From an uncultured Gammaproteobacteria bacterium (GTDB lineage: Bacteria; Pseudomonadota; Gammaproteobacteria; SZUA-140): a stretch of 16,879 nt of DNA. The translations under genes were made by a program, and so were the position numbers. Under the pieces are notes generated by a model. That model was not told where the DNA came from and searched no databases. It saw only the letters and a list, made by a program, of their open reading frames with translations. Below are positions 1 to 7,044 of the stretch, in pieces (position 1 is the first letter of the stretch; the number at the start of each line of letters is the position of its first letter). Location of the stretch: positions 1 to 16,879 of the forward strand of contig CALZMY010000099.1 of NCBI GenBank assembly GCA_945788675.1, written 5' to 3'.

Positions 1-491
1 TCAACCCTGGCAATTCAGGCGGCGCGCTGGTCAATGCCGCCGGTGAGCTGGTGGGCATCAACACCGCCATCTACTCCCGCTCCGGCGGCTCACAGGGCGT
101 TGGCTTTGCGATCCCGGCCAGCCTGGTAAAAAGCGTCATGAAGCAAATCCTTGAGTTTGGTCACACCATCCGCGGTTGGCTCGGCATTGAAATCCAGACC
201 ATCAGCCCGGCACTGGCTGAATCTTTTGGCCTGAGTGAGACCCGGGGCGTCATCATCGCAGGCGTCATGCCCAAAGGTCCCGCTGATACTGCGGGGTTAA
301 AAACGGGTGATATTATTTTACAAATCAACGGGCAAGCCATCACGGATGGTACTGACGCACTGAATCACATCGCCCAGACTGCTCCTGGTAATGAAATACT
401 GTTAGGTGGTGTTCGACAGGGCCAGCCACTCACTATCACCGCCCATACCAGTAGTAGACCGCTACCAAAAAGTCACGCCATCCCGCAGTAA
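1..491 (+). CDS. HtrA/DegS-type periplasmic serine protease, C-terminal part (5' truncated by window)
   Basis: Reading from base 3, the frame opens with NPGNSGGAL, the HtrA-family motif around the catalytic serine (codon 15-17). Next comes the end of the protease domain (GVGFAIPASLV) and one PDZ domain (roughly GWLGIEIQ through LTITAH) with the GxxAGLKTGDII ligand-groove signature. The protein then ends after a short tail with TAA. A single PDZ domain points to the DegS/AlgW branch, which in gammaproteobacteria cleaves the anti-sigma factor RseA/MucA in the envelope stress response; DegP/DegQ have two PDZ domains. The catalytic His and Asp and any N-terminal anchor lie outside the window, so membrane anchoring cannot be checked. 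The gene converges on the ornithine aminotransferase gene. The family is certain; the DegS/AlgW subgroup is inferred from PDZ number. Confidence 0.93.
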   Translation, partial: NPGNSGGALVNAAGELVGINTAIYSRSGGSQGVGFAIPASLVKSVMKQILEFGHTIRGWLGIEIQTISPALAESFGLSETRGVIIAGVMPKGPADTAGLKTGDIILQINGQAITDGTDALNHIAQTAPGNEILLGGVRQGQPLTITAHTSSRPLPKSHAIPQ

Positions 492-646
492 TATTAAGGC
501 AACATAGACGCTGACAGCTGAATTCAACTTAGCGCCATACGTACGCAGCTTGCGCAGCATCCAGGGCGTTATCGACGATAGTTTAATGCGGAAGATAAAC
601 ACTAGCCATCAGTCAAAAACCCCAGGTCACTATAAATGAAAAGGCG

Positions 647-1840
647 CTAAAATCCGACAAGCACTTCCGTTAGCGCCGCGACTGTCTCGTCGATCTGCGC
701 CTCTGTAATAACAAGCGGTGGCGCTATTCTGACCACCGTCTCGTGTGTCTCTTTACTCAGCACCCCTTTTGTCATCAGGCGTTCACACACCTCACGCGCG
801 CTGGCACGCTGCGCATCGAGCTCGATACCGATAAAGAGTCCATGCCCACGTATCTCGCTGATCAGGTCTGACTTGATCGCCTGCAGGCGCTGCAACATAT
901 ATTCACCAAGCCTGGCGGAACGTTCTACCAGACCCTCATCCTGCAGCACCTTCATCGCCTCCAGCGCGACCGCTGAGGCGAGCGGATTGCCACCAAAGGT
1001 GCTGCCGTGATCGCCAGGGGTAAAGACCGCCATCACGTCCTCCCGCGCCAGAAAAAGCGATACTGGCATCATGCCGCCACCCAGCGCCTTGCCGAGGATC
1101 AGGCCATCGGGCTGCACGCCGTCGTGCTGACAGGCGAGTAGCTTGCCGGTGCGCCCGAGGCCGGTCTGAATTTCGTCACAGATCAACAAAACATTGTGCC
1201 GTTTGCAGATCTCGGCACATTTGGCGAGATAACCGGGAGGCGGCATGACGATGCCCGCCTCACCCTGAATTGGCTCAACCATAAAGGCCGCTGTATTTTC
1301 GCTGATCGCCGCCTCCAGCGCATCGGCGTCACCATAGGGAATATTTTTAAATCCCGGCGTCAAAGGGCCAAACTGATGTTTGTATTGGTCCTCGGAGGAG
1401 AAGCTGACGATGCTGATGGTGCGGCCGTGGAAATTGCCGTCGCAGACGATGATCTCCGCCTTGTCAGCAGCGATGCCCTTGACTGAATAGCCCCATTTTC
1501 GCGCTGCCTTTAATGCTGTTTCGACCGCCTCGGCACCGGTGTTCATTGGCAATGCGCGTGGCTGCCCGCTCATCTCACAGATCATTTTCAAAAAGGGAGC
1601 GAGTGTGTCCGTATGAAAGGCACGCGAGACAATCGTCACACGTTGCACTTGCTCGGTCATCGCCTTCACCAGGCGCGGGTGACAGTGGCCGTGACTCACC
1701 GCCGAATAGGCGCTCATCATATCAAGGTAGCGCTTGCCGTTATCATCCCAGACGTAGGCCCCTTCACCCTTTACCAGCACCACCGGCAGCGGATGATAAT
1801 TATGGGCACAATATTGTGCCTCCAGTTGCAGCGTGTTCAT
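647..1840 (-). CDS. rocD: Ornithine aminotransferase (ornithine-oxo-acid transaminase)
   Basis: This is a class III PLP-dependent aminotransferase of about 397 residues, the usual length. It should convert ornithine and 2-oxoglutarate to glutamate 5-semialdehyde and glutamate in the cytoplasm. Visible motifs are the ornithine-aminotransferase N-terminus (YHPLPVVL, then DMMSAYSAVSHGHCHP), NTGAEAVE for phosphate binding, the cofactor-pairing Asp in LICDEIQTGLGRTG (about D222), the Schiff-base lysine in ILGKALGGG (about K251), and STFGGNPLA. The DMMSAYSAV block favours ornithine over acetylornithine aminotransferase. I chose the ATG at 1838-1840 because GAGGTGA lies about 5 nt upstream. An in-frame GTG at 1849 would add three residues and overlaps the arginase stop. 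The gene is translationally coupled to the arginase-family gene before it, forming a two-step arginine catabolic unit. No P5C dehydrogenase is visible in the window. Confidence 0.93.
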   Translation of the reverse strand: MNTLQLEAQYCAHNYHPLPVVLVKGEGAYVWDDNGKRYLDMMSAYSAVSHGHCHPRLVKAMTEQVQRVTIVSRAFHTDTLAPFLKMICEMSGQPRALPMNTGAEAVETALKAARKWGYSVKGIAADKAEIIVCDGNFHGRTISIVSFSSEDQYKHQFGPLTPGFKNIPYGDADALEAAISENTAAFMVEPIQGEAGIVMPPPGYLAKCAEICKRHNVLLICDEIQTGLGRTGKLLACQHDGVQPDGLILGKALGGGMMPVSLFLAREDVMAVFTPGDHGSTFGGNPLASAVALEAMKVLQDEGLVERSARLGEYMLQRLQAIKSDLISEIRGHGLFIGIELDAQRASAREVCERLMTKGVLSKETHETVVRIAPPLVITEAQIDETVAALTEVLVGF

Positions 1841-1845
1841 CACAT

Positions 1846-2706
1846 TCACCTCACAATTGTATTGGCCAGTGCCAGCGCCAGCTGGGCCGTTTTTTGTGCC
1901 ACATCATGGTCTGGGTTGTATTCACTGATCTCAACCCCCACCAGGCGTTCATCTGCCGCCAGTGTCGTTAGCGCTGCCACCAGCTCATCGCCATGGAGGC
2001 CGTCCTGTTCGGGACTACCCACCCCCGGCGCCTCACCGGGGTCCACCGCATCGAGGTCGATCGAGATGCCAAAATGACTACTATGCAGTGTCACCCGATG
2101 ATGCGCCTCTTCCATCACGGCTGCCAGGCCACGCCGCTGCACTTCATCTATATAATAGATGTGAACACCCAACTCAGTTAACAATGCATGCTCTTCCGCC
2201 TCAAAACTACGCACTCCGACGAGTACCACATTCTGCGGCGATAGCACCGCGGGAAAACAACTCAGCCCTGTCAACTCACTGGGGCCATGCCCTAGCAGAC
2301 AGGCGAGCGGCATACCGTGATAGGCCCCACTGGGCGAGCTTTCCGGGGTGTGGCTATCCATATGGGCATCGACCCAGATCAACCCCAACGCCCCCTGTTG
2401 TGCCAGCGCTGTACGCACACCGCTCCATGTCCCGATCGCGCTAGAGTGATCGCCACTAAAGACGGCAAAACGGTGTGATGCCTCAACCGAAGCTTGCACC
2501 TGCGCGGCAAGCCCGCGACATAACAGCTGGATAGTATGCAGATCATCCTGCGCCTGAGGCGGATAAAGGGTCGTCAGCCACTTGACGTGGTTTACACACA
2601 GATGAGACTTGATACAGGTAGTGTGCAGCGCCTCAGGCCCCGCCTCACAACCCTGGTCCTGTGCGCCGATTCCCGACGCCACCCCGATAAAATCTACTGT
2701 CGTCAA
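1846..2706 (-). CDS. rocF: Arginase-family ureohydrolase (probable arginase)
   Basis: The 286-residue product is typical in length for arginase (arginine to ornithine plus urea). All six dimanganese ligands can be placed: H87 in SGDHSS; D113, H115 and D117 in WVDAHMD; D217 and D219 in SIDLDAVDP. The substrate-side H130 (YHGMP) and E262 (SEYNP) are also present. One departure is that the usual arginase SGNxHG motif reads SGAYHG, so the Asn that contacts the substrate alpha-carboxylate in animal arginase is Ala128. The start is TTG at 2704-2706: an in-frame TAG lies six codons upstream and the next ATG upstream is out of frame. The stop codon overlaps the possible GTG start of the ornithine aminotransferase gene. 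That pairing argues for an arginase that makes ornithine, but another guanidino substrate cannot be excluded. Confidence 0.88.
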   Translation of the reverse strand: MTTVDFIGVASGIGAQDQGCEAGPEALHTTCIKSHLCVNHVKWLTTLYPPQAQDDLHTIQLLCRGLAAQVQASVEASHRFAVFSGDHSSAIGTWSGVRTALAQQGALGLIWVDAHMDSHTPESSPSGAYHGMPLACLLGHGPSELTGLSCFPAVLSPQNVVLVGVRSFEAEEHALLTELGVHIYYIDEVQRRGLAAVMEEAHHRVTLHSSHFGISIDLDAVDPGEAPGVGSPEQDGLHGDELVAALTTLAADERLVGVEISEYNPDHDVAQKTAQLALALANTIVR

Positions 2707-2752
2707 ACTGCTCGCACTCCACTACCCGCATAATTTTAGATGATTGACGGCG

Positions 2753-3652
2753 CTATTCTGCGCCATAGACAACGTCGGCAAAGTCCATTTCCAGCACACT
2801 GCAATCGAGGTGCTGATCCCACGGGATCATCGTCATCACCTTATCAACCCCCAGTGACTGCAGTTGATGGGGGACGCCGTAGCCATGCATCAGATGACCA
2901 CTACCGATGAAGGCGATCACCAATGGTGGTTTCTGCGTTGACTCAAGCTGCGCACTGATGCCCTCTGCCATGGCACGATCCCATAACAGCTGCTTCTGCA
3001 CAAAACGACGAAACGCGGGACCTTCGACCGCCATATCGAGCCTGGCACCGGGTAATTTATGGCGCTGAAAGCTCATCACCAGGTGTCTTAGATAAGGGCG
3101 CGTTGCCGCAGCGGGCGGCGTCATGCCGGGCGGGGCGGCTTGCCAGCCACGCTTAACCGCCTCCTCAACCTTATCGCGCGTGACATTCAGGGCAACGACC
3201 GGGATTTTTTGTTCACGGGCATAGTTAAGCAGCGGGGTGTAGTAGGCAGCACTGAAGCTCCAGTGGCGCGTCCAGTTCACCTCTTTAAGGAAGGTTTCGA
3301 TATCACTGTCACCACGAAGAAAACGGTCAATCTGGGGCTGCGCCACTTTGGGTAACATCTCTAGCCCCATCACAAGATCAGGCTGTCGTTGATGTAACGC
3401 TTGCAGCATTCGCAGCTGCCAATCATGGTGCGACTGGTTGTCATGATGTTCGCCCAGCAGCACTACCTGACTTAAGCGTGCCTGCGCCAGCACGCTGGTT
3501 TCAGTGCTGCTACCACCAGCCTCTCCTGGCACTCGCCAACTGCCATTTGTCACACACGACGTGAACTGATTCGATTGATCCCCATCCTCCATTGCTAACA
3601 GCAAAGGGGAAAACAGATAAAGAGCGAGACAAATACTACGAAACAGGTTCAT
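2753..3652 (-). CDS. ChaN-like (DUF399) periplasmic protein
   Basis: About 299 residues belong to the ChaN/DUF399 family, whose characterised Campylobacter member binds haem as a lipoprotein. Family motifs in order are LLGEHHDNQSHHDWQ, GLEMLPKVAQPQIDRFL, WSFSAAYYTPLL with PVVALN, the RFVQKQLLWDRAMAEGI helix, and IGSGHLMHGYGVP. The start is ATG 3650-3652, not the further-upstream codon at 3694. It has AAGGGGGA just upstream and gives a clean signal peptide (MNLFRSICLALYLFSPLLLA). No lipobox cysteine follows the hydrophobic core, so the protein is probably soluble and periplasmic rather than a lipoprotein like ChaN. The gene lies 46 nt upstream of the arginase-family gene on the same strand and could be co-transcribed with it. 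Function beyond the family is unknown; iron or haem handling is only an inference. Confidence 0.85.
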   Translation of the reverse strand: MNLFRSICLALYLFSPLLLAMEDGDQSNQFTSCVTNGSWRVPGEAGGSSTETSVLAQARLSQVVLLGEHHDNQSHHDWQLRMLQALHQRQPDLVMGLEMLPKVAQPQIDRFLRGDSDIETFLKEVNWTRHWSFSAAYYTPLLNYAREQKIPVVALNVTRDKVEEAVKRGWQAAPPGMTPPAAATRPYLRHLVMSFQRHKLPGARLDMAVEGPAFRRFVQKQLLWDRAMAEGISAQLESTQKPPLVIAFIGSGHLMHGYGVPHQLQSLGVDKVMTMIPWDQHLDCSVLEMDFADVVYGAE

Positions 3653-3722
3653 CCTATCCCCCTTATATCTATCAGGTATGAATTCCACATTCACAACAAA
3701 ATAAGGATTACTTCTTAAAAGC

Positions 3723-3786
3723 TAAGGAATCTCTAACTCATTCTGGGCTCATAGCTAGCGCTCATGAATTAACCAGAGAGACCTTA
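3723..3786. repeat. Degenerate 64-bp inverted-repeat element (relic of the 15286-15444 element)
   Basis: The ends read TAAGGAATCTCTAACTCATT (3723-3742) and, as reverse complement of 3767-3786, TAAGGTCTCTCTGGTTAATT. Each matches the perfect 20-bp terminal repeat of the element at 15286-15444 at 16 of 20 positions, counted by hand, with mismatches at largely different places. The 24-nt interior is unlike the other element's interior. The right end contains the TAA stop of the neighbouring cheY gene (3784-3786). On the cheY transcript the element would fold as a long hairpin followed by GCTTTTAA, so it may now serve as that gene's terminator. Confidence 0.6.
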
Positions 3787-4146
3787 AGCCAATAATTTTT
3801 GCACAGCGCCGAGAAGTCGTTCCGGGGTAAATGGTTTCTGCAACCAACCAGATGCACCAAAATTTTTCGCCTTCTTCTTTTTAAAGTCGCTATCTTCCGT
3901 CGTCAACATAATGATCGGAATATCCATGTAGTCATCAAGCCTACGTAATTTACTGACAAGGCTAATGCCATTCATATTGGGCATATTAATATCAGAAAGC
4001 ACTAAATCAAATGTCTGCTGACGCGCAATCTCCATCGCCTCCACACCATCGTTAGCGCTTACCACCTCAAATCCCTCGTCTTCTAGAATCGCTTTGACCA
4101 TACCACGTATCGTTGACGAATCATCAACCGAAAGAATCCTTGCCAT
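3784..4146 (-). CDS. CheY-like single-domain response regulator (copy 1)
   Basis: This 120-residue receiver domain has no output domain. The acidic pocket D8-D9 (SVDDS), phospho-acceptor D52 (LSDINMPNMNG), switch threonine T82 (MLTTED) and K104 (LQKPFT) all sit where CheY needs them, so it should be phosphorylatable. It presumably relays a histidine kinase signal by protein-protein contact, as CheY does at the flagellar switch; no kinase or che gene is in the window. The ATG at 4144-4146 has AAGGAGAT upstream. It is about 74% identical (89 of 120, hand count) to the cheY-like gene just upstream. A CCGATAA promoter-like element lies 64 nt before the start. The stop codon lies inside a degenerate inverted-repeat element. 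Confidence 0.95.
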   Translation of the reverse strand: MARILSVDDSSTIRGMVKAILEDEGFEVVSANDGVEAMEIARQQTFDLVLSDINMPNMNGISLVSKLRRLDDYMDIPIIMLTTEDSDFKKKKAKNFGASGWLQKPFTPERLLGAVQKLLA

Positions 4147-4210
4147 TTTTATATCTCCTTTATTTCCCTTATCTGGTAAATGCGAACCTATCTACTTATT
4201 GCATAACAGA

Positions 4211-4237
4211 TTATCGGACAACATAAGAAACGGTTAA
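4211..4237 (-). promoter_or_regulatory. Sigma-28-like promoter of cheY copy 1
   Basis: On the minus strand, TTAACCGT (4237-4230), an 11-nt spacer and TCCGATAA (4218-4211) resemble the FliA/sigma-28 arrangement TAAAGTTT-N11-GCCGATAA. The -10 matches 7 of 8; the -35 is weak. The same arrangement with the same spacing precedes the second cheY copy, which is the main support. Its end lies about 64 nt from the start codon. Confidence 0.42.
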
Positions 4238-4283
4238 ACCGACAAACCTATAGAAACGATCGATAAAATCATCACACTCCAGG

Positions 4284-4646
4284 CTAGCCCAACACTTTTC
4301 GCACTACCCCCACAAGACTTTCAGGTGTAAAGGGTTTTTGTAACCAGCCTGTCGCACCAAAATTTTTTGCCTTATTTTTTTTAAACGCGCTATCTTCCGT
4401 CGTCAACATAATGATCGGTATCTCGGCATAGTCTTCCAGCAGTCGCAGTTTGCTAACAAGACTAATGCCATTCATGTTCGGCATATTGACATCAGAGAGC
4501 ACCAGGTCGACACTTTCGGCGCGCGCAATGGCCATCGCATCCACCCCGTCATTGGCTGTAATTACCTCAAACCCTTCTTTTTCAAGCGTTTTTTTAACGA
4601 TATTTCTCACCATCATCGAATCATCAACAGAAAGGATCCGCATCAT
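4284..4646 (-). CDS. CheY-like single-domain response regulator (copy 2)
   Basis: This is a second 120-residue stand-alone receiver domain with the full active site: D8-D9, phospho-acceptor D52 (LSDVNMPNMNG), T82 and K104. It is about 74% identical to the downstream copy. Differences cluster in the helix 1 region (residues 11-23) and around residues 39-46, while the stretch around the phosphorylation site and the GWLQKPFTPE end are nearly invariant. The two may therefore answer to different kinases but act on a similar target; that is inference. It starts with consecutive ATG codons at 4641-4646 preceded by AAGGGGAT. A 137-nt gap with its own promoter-like element separates the copies, so they look like independent transcription units. 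Confidence 0.95.
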   Translation of the reverse strand: MMRILSVDDSMMVRNIVKKTLEKEGFEVITANDGVDAMAIARAESVDLVLSDVNMPNMNGISLVSKLRLLEDYAEIPIIMLTTEDSAFKKNKAKNFGATGWLQKPFTPESLVGVVRKVLG

Positions 4647-4706
4647 GCCATCCCCTTGCTTAACATCTTGTCAGACGAAAACCACCCAACCCATCGCTGC
4701 ATAAGG

Positions 4707-4733
4707 TTATCGGTCAAAATGGGAAATGATTAA
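4707..4733 (-). promoter_or_regulatory. Sigma-28-like promoter of cheY copy 2
   Basis: On the minus strand, TTAATCAT (4733-4726), 11 nt, then ACCGATAA (4714-4707). The -10 matches the GCCGATAA of flagellar sigma-28 promoters at 7 of 8 and the -35 is only partial. It lies about 60 nt before the start codon. The surrounding bases (GCATAA on the plus strand just before TTATCGG) are shared with the promoter of copy 1, indicating duplication of gene plus promoter. Confidence 0.42.
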
Positions 4734-4744
4734 ATGGCGACTAG

Positions 4745-4760
4745 CGGGTCAGGAGACCCG
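4745..4760 (-). terminator. Hairpin downstream of tatC
   Basis: CGGGTC, an AGGA loop and GACCCG form a perfect 6-bp GC-rich stem about 95 nt past the tatC stop. There is no T-run after it on the minus strand, so a classical intrinsic terminator is doubtful. It may only protect the 3' end of the tat mRNA, and it lies upstream of the cheY copy 2 promoter. Confidence 0.25.
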
Positions 4761-4854
4761 TAATCCACTATCTCACACTGGAATAACACCCTGGGCGCCA
4801 TGCGCTATAGACACATGAAAACGAGATTGTTGAGATGCTTGAAAATGTAGCGAC

Positions 4855-5676
4855 TCACCGCTTGCGGTCGTAGAAATCTTCCTGGCTGGCTGCAGATGGC
4901 GGAGGTGGCTCATCTGGCGAGCTCTCTTCCTCGTCAGCCCTTTTGGAAATCATGATGCGCGATAAGATCACGCCAATTTCAAACAGTGCCCACATTGGCA
5001 CGGCAAGCAGTGTCTGCGAGATGACATCTGGTGGCGTTAGCATCATCCCGACAACAAACACGCCGACGATGATAAATGGTCGTTTAGCCACCAGTTTTTC
5101 AGGTGTGGTGAGCCCGGCCCACACCATCAAAATAGTAGCGATCGGGATCTCAAAGGCGAGTCCAAAGGCAAAGAAAAGCTTGAGCACAAAATCGAGATAT
5201 TTACTGATGTCGGTCATCACCGCTACCCCCTGCGGGGTAACGCCGATAAAGAACTCGAACATCAACGGAAAGACAACAAAGTACGCAAAGGACATGCCCG
5301 CATAAAAGAGTAGCGTGCTGGAGACAATCAGCGGCAATACCATCTTGCGCTCATTGGCAAAGAGCCCTGGTGCGATGAAACGCCACACCTGATAAAGCAC
5401 CCATGGAATCGCCAGAAAAAATGCCCCTACCAGGGTAAACTTGAACGGCGTTAAAAAAGGCGATGCGACTTCGGTCGCGATCATCGTGCTCCCTTCCGGC
5501 AGCTGATCGATCAGTGGTTGCGCCAGTGTCGTATAGAGATCGTTGGCAAACGGGAAGAGGCAGAGGAATACAATCGTAATCCCGGCCAGCACGCGTAACA
5601 GCCGGTCACGCAACTCGATGAGATGAGTAACCAGCGGTTTTTTTGGATCGGGCGGATATTTACGGGGTTTTGCCAT
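4855..5676 (-). CDS. tatC: Sec-independent protein translocase subunit TatC
   Basis: The 273-residue polytopic inner-membrane protein has six predicted membrane segments and TatC landmarks: cytoplasmic N-terminus with THLIELRDRLLR, periplasmic loop with VASPFLTPFK, PGLFANERKM carrying the conserved Glu for signal-peptide recognition, and MLTPPDVISQ. With TatB it forms the receptor for twin-arginine signal peptides of folded, often cofactor-containing exported proteins. The ATG at 5674-5676 overlaps the end of tatB by 17 nt, indicating translational coupling. The C-terminal tail is acidic and proline-rich (EEESSPDEPPPPSA), longer than in Escherichia coli; such tails vary between species. Confidence 0.97.
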   Translation of the reverse strand: MAKPRKYPPDPKKPLVTHLIELRDRLLRVLAGITIVFLCLFPFANDLYTTLAQPLIDQLPEGSTMIATEVASPFLTPFKFTLVGAFFLAIPWVLYQVWRFIAPGLFANERKMVLPLIVSSTLLFYAGMSFAYFVVFPLMFEFFIGVTPQGVAVMTDISKYLDFVLKLFFAFGLAFEIPIATILMVWAGLTTPEKLVAKRPFIIVGVFVVGMMLTPPDVISQTLLAVPMWALFEIGVILSRIMISKRADEEESSPDEPPPPSAASQEDFYDRKR

Positions 5677-6085
5677 CGGATGATTCTTTCTTGTCTACGC
5701 CATCACTAGACACTTTAGCCTGCGATTCCGCATCAGCATCTAATTCGGGCTCGATGCGATCACGCTCCGCCTTTGGCACCGGCTTCAACATATCCCCCGA
5801 GATGACATCCTGAAGATCTTTCTGCACGGAGGATACCGCGTGAGTGGTCTCGTTCAATGCACGATGCGCATCGGCAATCTTCGTCTCTTCTGCGATACGC
5901 TCCTTGAGCTCCTTGCCACGATCTACCTCATGCTCAAGCTCATCTTTCATATCGCTCATGAAGCGCCGCGCCTTTCTCACCCAACGGCCAGTGGTGCGCG
6001 CCAGCGTCGGCAGCTCTTCTGGCCCAACGACCAGAAGCGCTACGACGGCGATCACTGTGAGTTCCCAAAAACCGATATCAAACAT
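5660..6085 (-). CDS. tatB: Sec-independent protein translocase subunit TatB
   Basis: The 141-residue protein begins MFDIGFWEL, the TatB signature with the conserved Glu8. A single membrane helix (about residues 8-21), the hinge GPEELP, a long charged amphipathic helix (to about residue 75) and a variable acidic tail follow. It pairs with TatC to bind RR signal peptides. GGGGATGAG upstream of the ATG is a good ribosome site. It sits 111 nt after tatA and overlaps tatC. Length and architecture are normal for the family. Confidence 0.96.
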   Translation of the reverse strand: MFDIGFWELTVIAVVALLVVGPEELPTLARTTGRWVRKARRFMSDMKDELEHEVDRGKELKERIAEETKIADAHRALNETTHAVSSVQKDLQDVISGDMLKPVPKAERDRIEPELDADAESQAKVSSDGVDKKESSDGKTP

Positions 6086-6162
6086 GATGTCTCATCCCCG
6101 CTACGGCGCAGGGTACATTCCAACAGATGAGTAATACTGAATCGATGCCAAATCAACTCCTA

Positions 6163-6194
6163 ATAAAACCCGGATCAAGCCTGGATCAACCTGG
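6163..6194. repeat. Three imperfect 10-11 bp tandem repeats between tatA and tatB
   Basis: Units ATAAAACCCGG, ATCAAGCCTGG and ATCAACCTGG follow one another in the otherwise featureless 111-nt tatA-tatB gap, ending 2 nt from the tatA stop. They are short and degenerate and may be chance or a small slippage expansion. Confidence 0.35.
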
Positions 6195-6196
6195 CC

Positions 6197-6460
6197 TCAA
6201 ACCTTATCCTTCTCTTTTATCTCTTCCTGACTCGCTTCACCATCGATCACACGATTGGCATCTTTATGCGCCAGCTCATCTGGCGTCGGGTCCGCCTTCA
6301 GCTCATCTTTATCATCACCTTTGACATCACTGACAGACTCACGAAATCCCTTCACAGCGCCACCCAGGTCCTTTCCCATGCCGCGCAGTTTTTTGGTGCC
6401 GAACAGTAACAACACGATCACCAATACGATCAACAACTGCCAAATACTAATACCACCCAT
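6197..6460 (-). CDS. tatA: Sec-independent protein translocase subunit TatA
   Basis: The 87-residue protein shows the TatA layout: one N-terminal membrane helix (ISIWQLLIVLVIVLLLF), the invariant FGTKKLRGMGKDLG hinge and amphipathic helix, then an acidic tail. TatA oligomers form the protein-conducting element recruited by TatBC. Gln8, rather than Glu, at the polar position of the helix separates it from TatB. ATG 6458-6460 is preceded by GAGGAGA. It lies 36 nt downstream of hisE on the same strand, an arrangement common in beta- and gammaproteobacteria. Confidence 0.96.
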   Translation of the reverse strand: MGGISIWQLLIVLVIVLLLFGTKKLRGMGKDLGGAVKGFRESVSDVKGDDKDELKADPTPDELAHKDANRVIDGEASQEEIKEKDKV

Positions 6461-6496
6461 GATCTCTCCTCGTATAAAACTTTGCGTTTAGCTATT

Positions 6497-6820
6497 TCAA
6501 CTCTTCTCTGTCCGTTCGGCCTTCTCTTGCAGGCCTGACTTCCCAAAACGTCGCGCCAGCTCCTTTAACACATCATCAGGCCCCAGCCCCTGATGCGCCA
6601 ACATCACCAGCGTATGAAACCACAGGTCAGCGGTTTCATAGACAATCTGTTTAGCATCCCCTTCTTTGGCAGCGATCACGGTCTCGGTCGCCTCTTCGCC
6701 CACCTTCTTCAGGATGCTGTCCAATCCCTTCGCATACAGTGATGCGACATAGGAGCTATCGGGTTCCATTCCCTTTCGTTGCTCTAATATATCAGCTATT
6801 TGGCCCAGCACATCACTCAT
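6497..6820 (-). CDS. hisE: Phosphoribosyl-ATP pyrophosphatase HisE
   Basis: About 107 residues form the alpha-helical MazG-like fold that hydrolyses phosphoribosyl-ATP to phosphoribosyl-AMP and pyrophosphate in histidine synthesis. Motifs are SYVASLYAKGLDSILKKVGEEATETVIAAK, carrying the acidic metal-binding residues, and ETADLWFHTLVMLAHQGL. I prefer ATG 6818-6820; an in-frame GTG at 6827-6829 would add three residues. It is the first gene of the hisE-tatABC unit, and no hisI is adjacent, so HisI must be encoded elsewhere or outside the window. Confidence 0.95.
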   Translation of the reverse strand: MSDVLGQIADILEQRKGMEPDSSYVASLYAKGLDSILKKVGEEATETVIAAKEGDAKQIVYETADLWFHTLVMLAHQGLGPDDVLKELARRFGKSGLQEKAERTEKS

Positions 6821-6978
6821 ATCACCCACTCTCTCATATCAATCAAGGCACCAGGGTCGCTCGCGCTTAAAGTCGATATTCTACGCTATTTGACCACTTT
6901 TCCATATAAGATGATGTAAGTCTTCATTTTTCCGCCCGCTTTATCGGGTATTCTCCCCATCTCGTTGCCAATAAAAAA

Positions 6979-7007
6979 TTGCGATTAACATCGGATTTAC
7001 CAACAAT
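6979..7007 (+). promoter_or_regulatory. Possible sigma-70 promoter of the 7045-7599 gene
   Basis: TTGCGA, a 17-nt spacer and AACAAT (4 of 6 to TATAAT) end 38 nt before the start codon. The same -10 hexamer and spacer length recur before the next gene (7628-7656), which is the reason for listing this weak match. Confidence 0.35.
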
Positions 7008-7044
7008 AACCCAAATATTGAACCCGAATACCCAGGAGAGAGCG

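Noticed and set aside
541..640. Possible terminator between the protease gene and rocD
   Set aside because: Only a 4-bp CGCA/TGCG stem without a T-run; too weak to list.
1196..2444. Several plus-strand frames of 90-160 codons opposite rocD and rocF
   Set aside because: They overlap well-conserved aminotransferase and arginase coding sequence and show Pro/Arg/His-rich shadow composition without domain features.
3653..3694. Upstream start for the ChaN-like protein (14 extra residues)
   Set aside because: It would put a charged segment before the signal peptide; the ATG at 3652 has a good ribosome site.
6940..6960. CCCG/CGGG hairpin upstream of the 7045 gene
   Set aside because: A 4-bp stem only, with no clear role on either strand.
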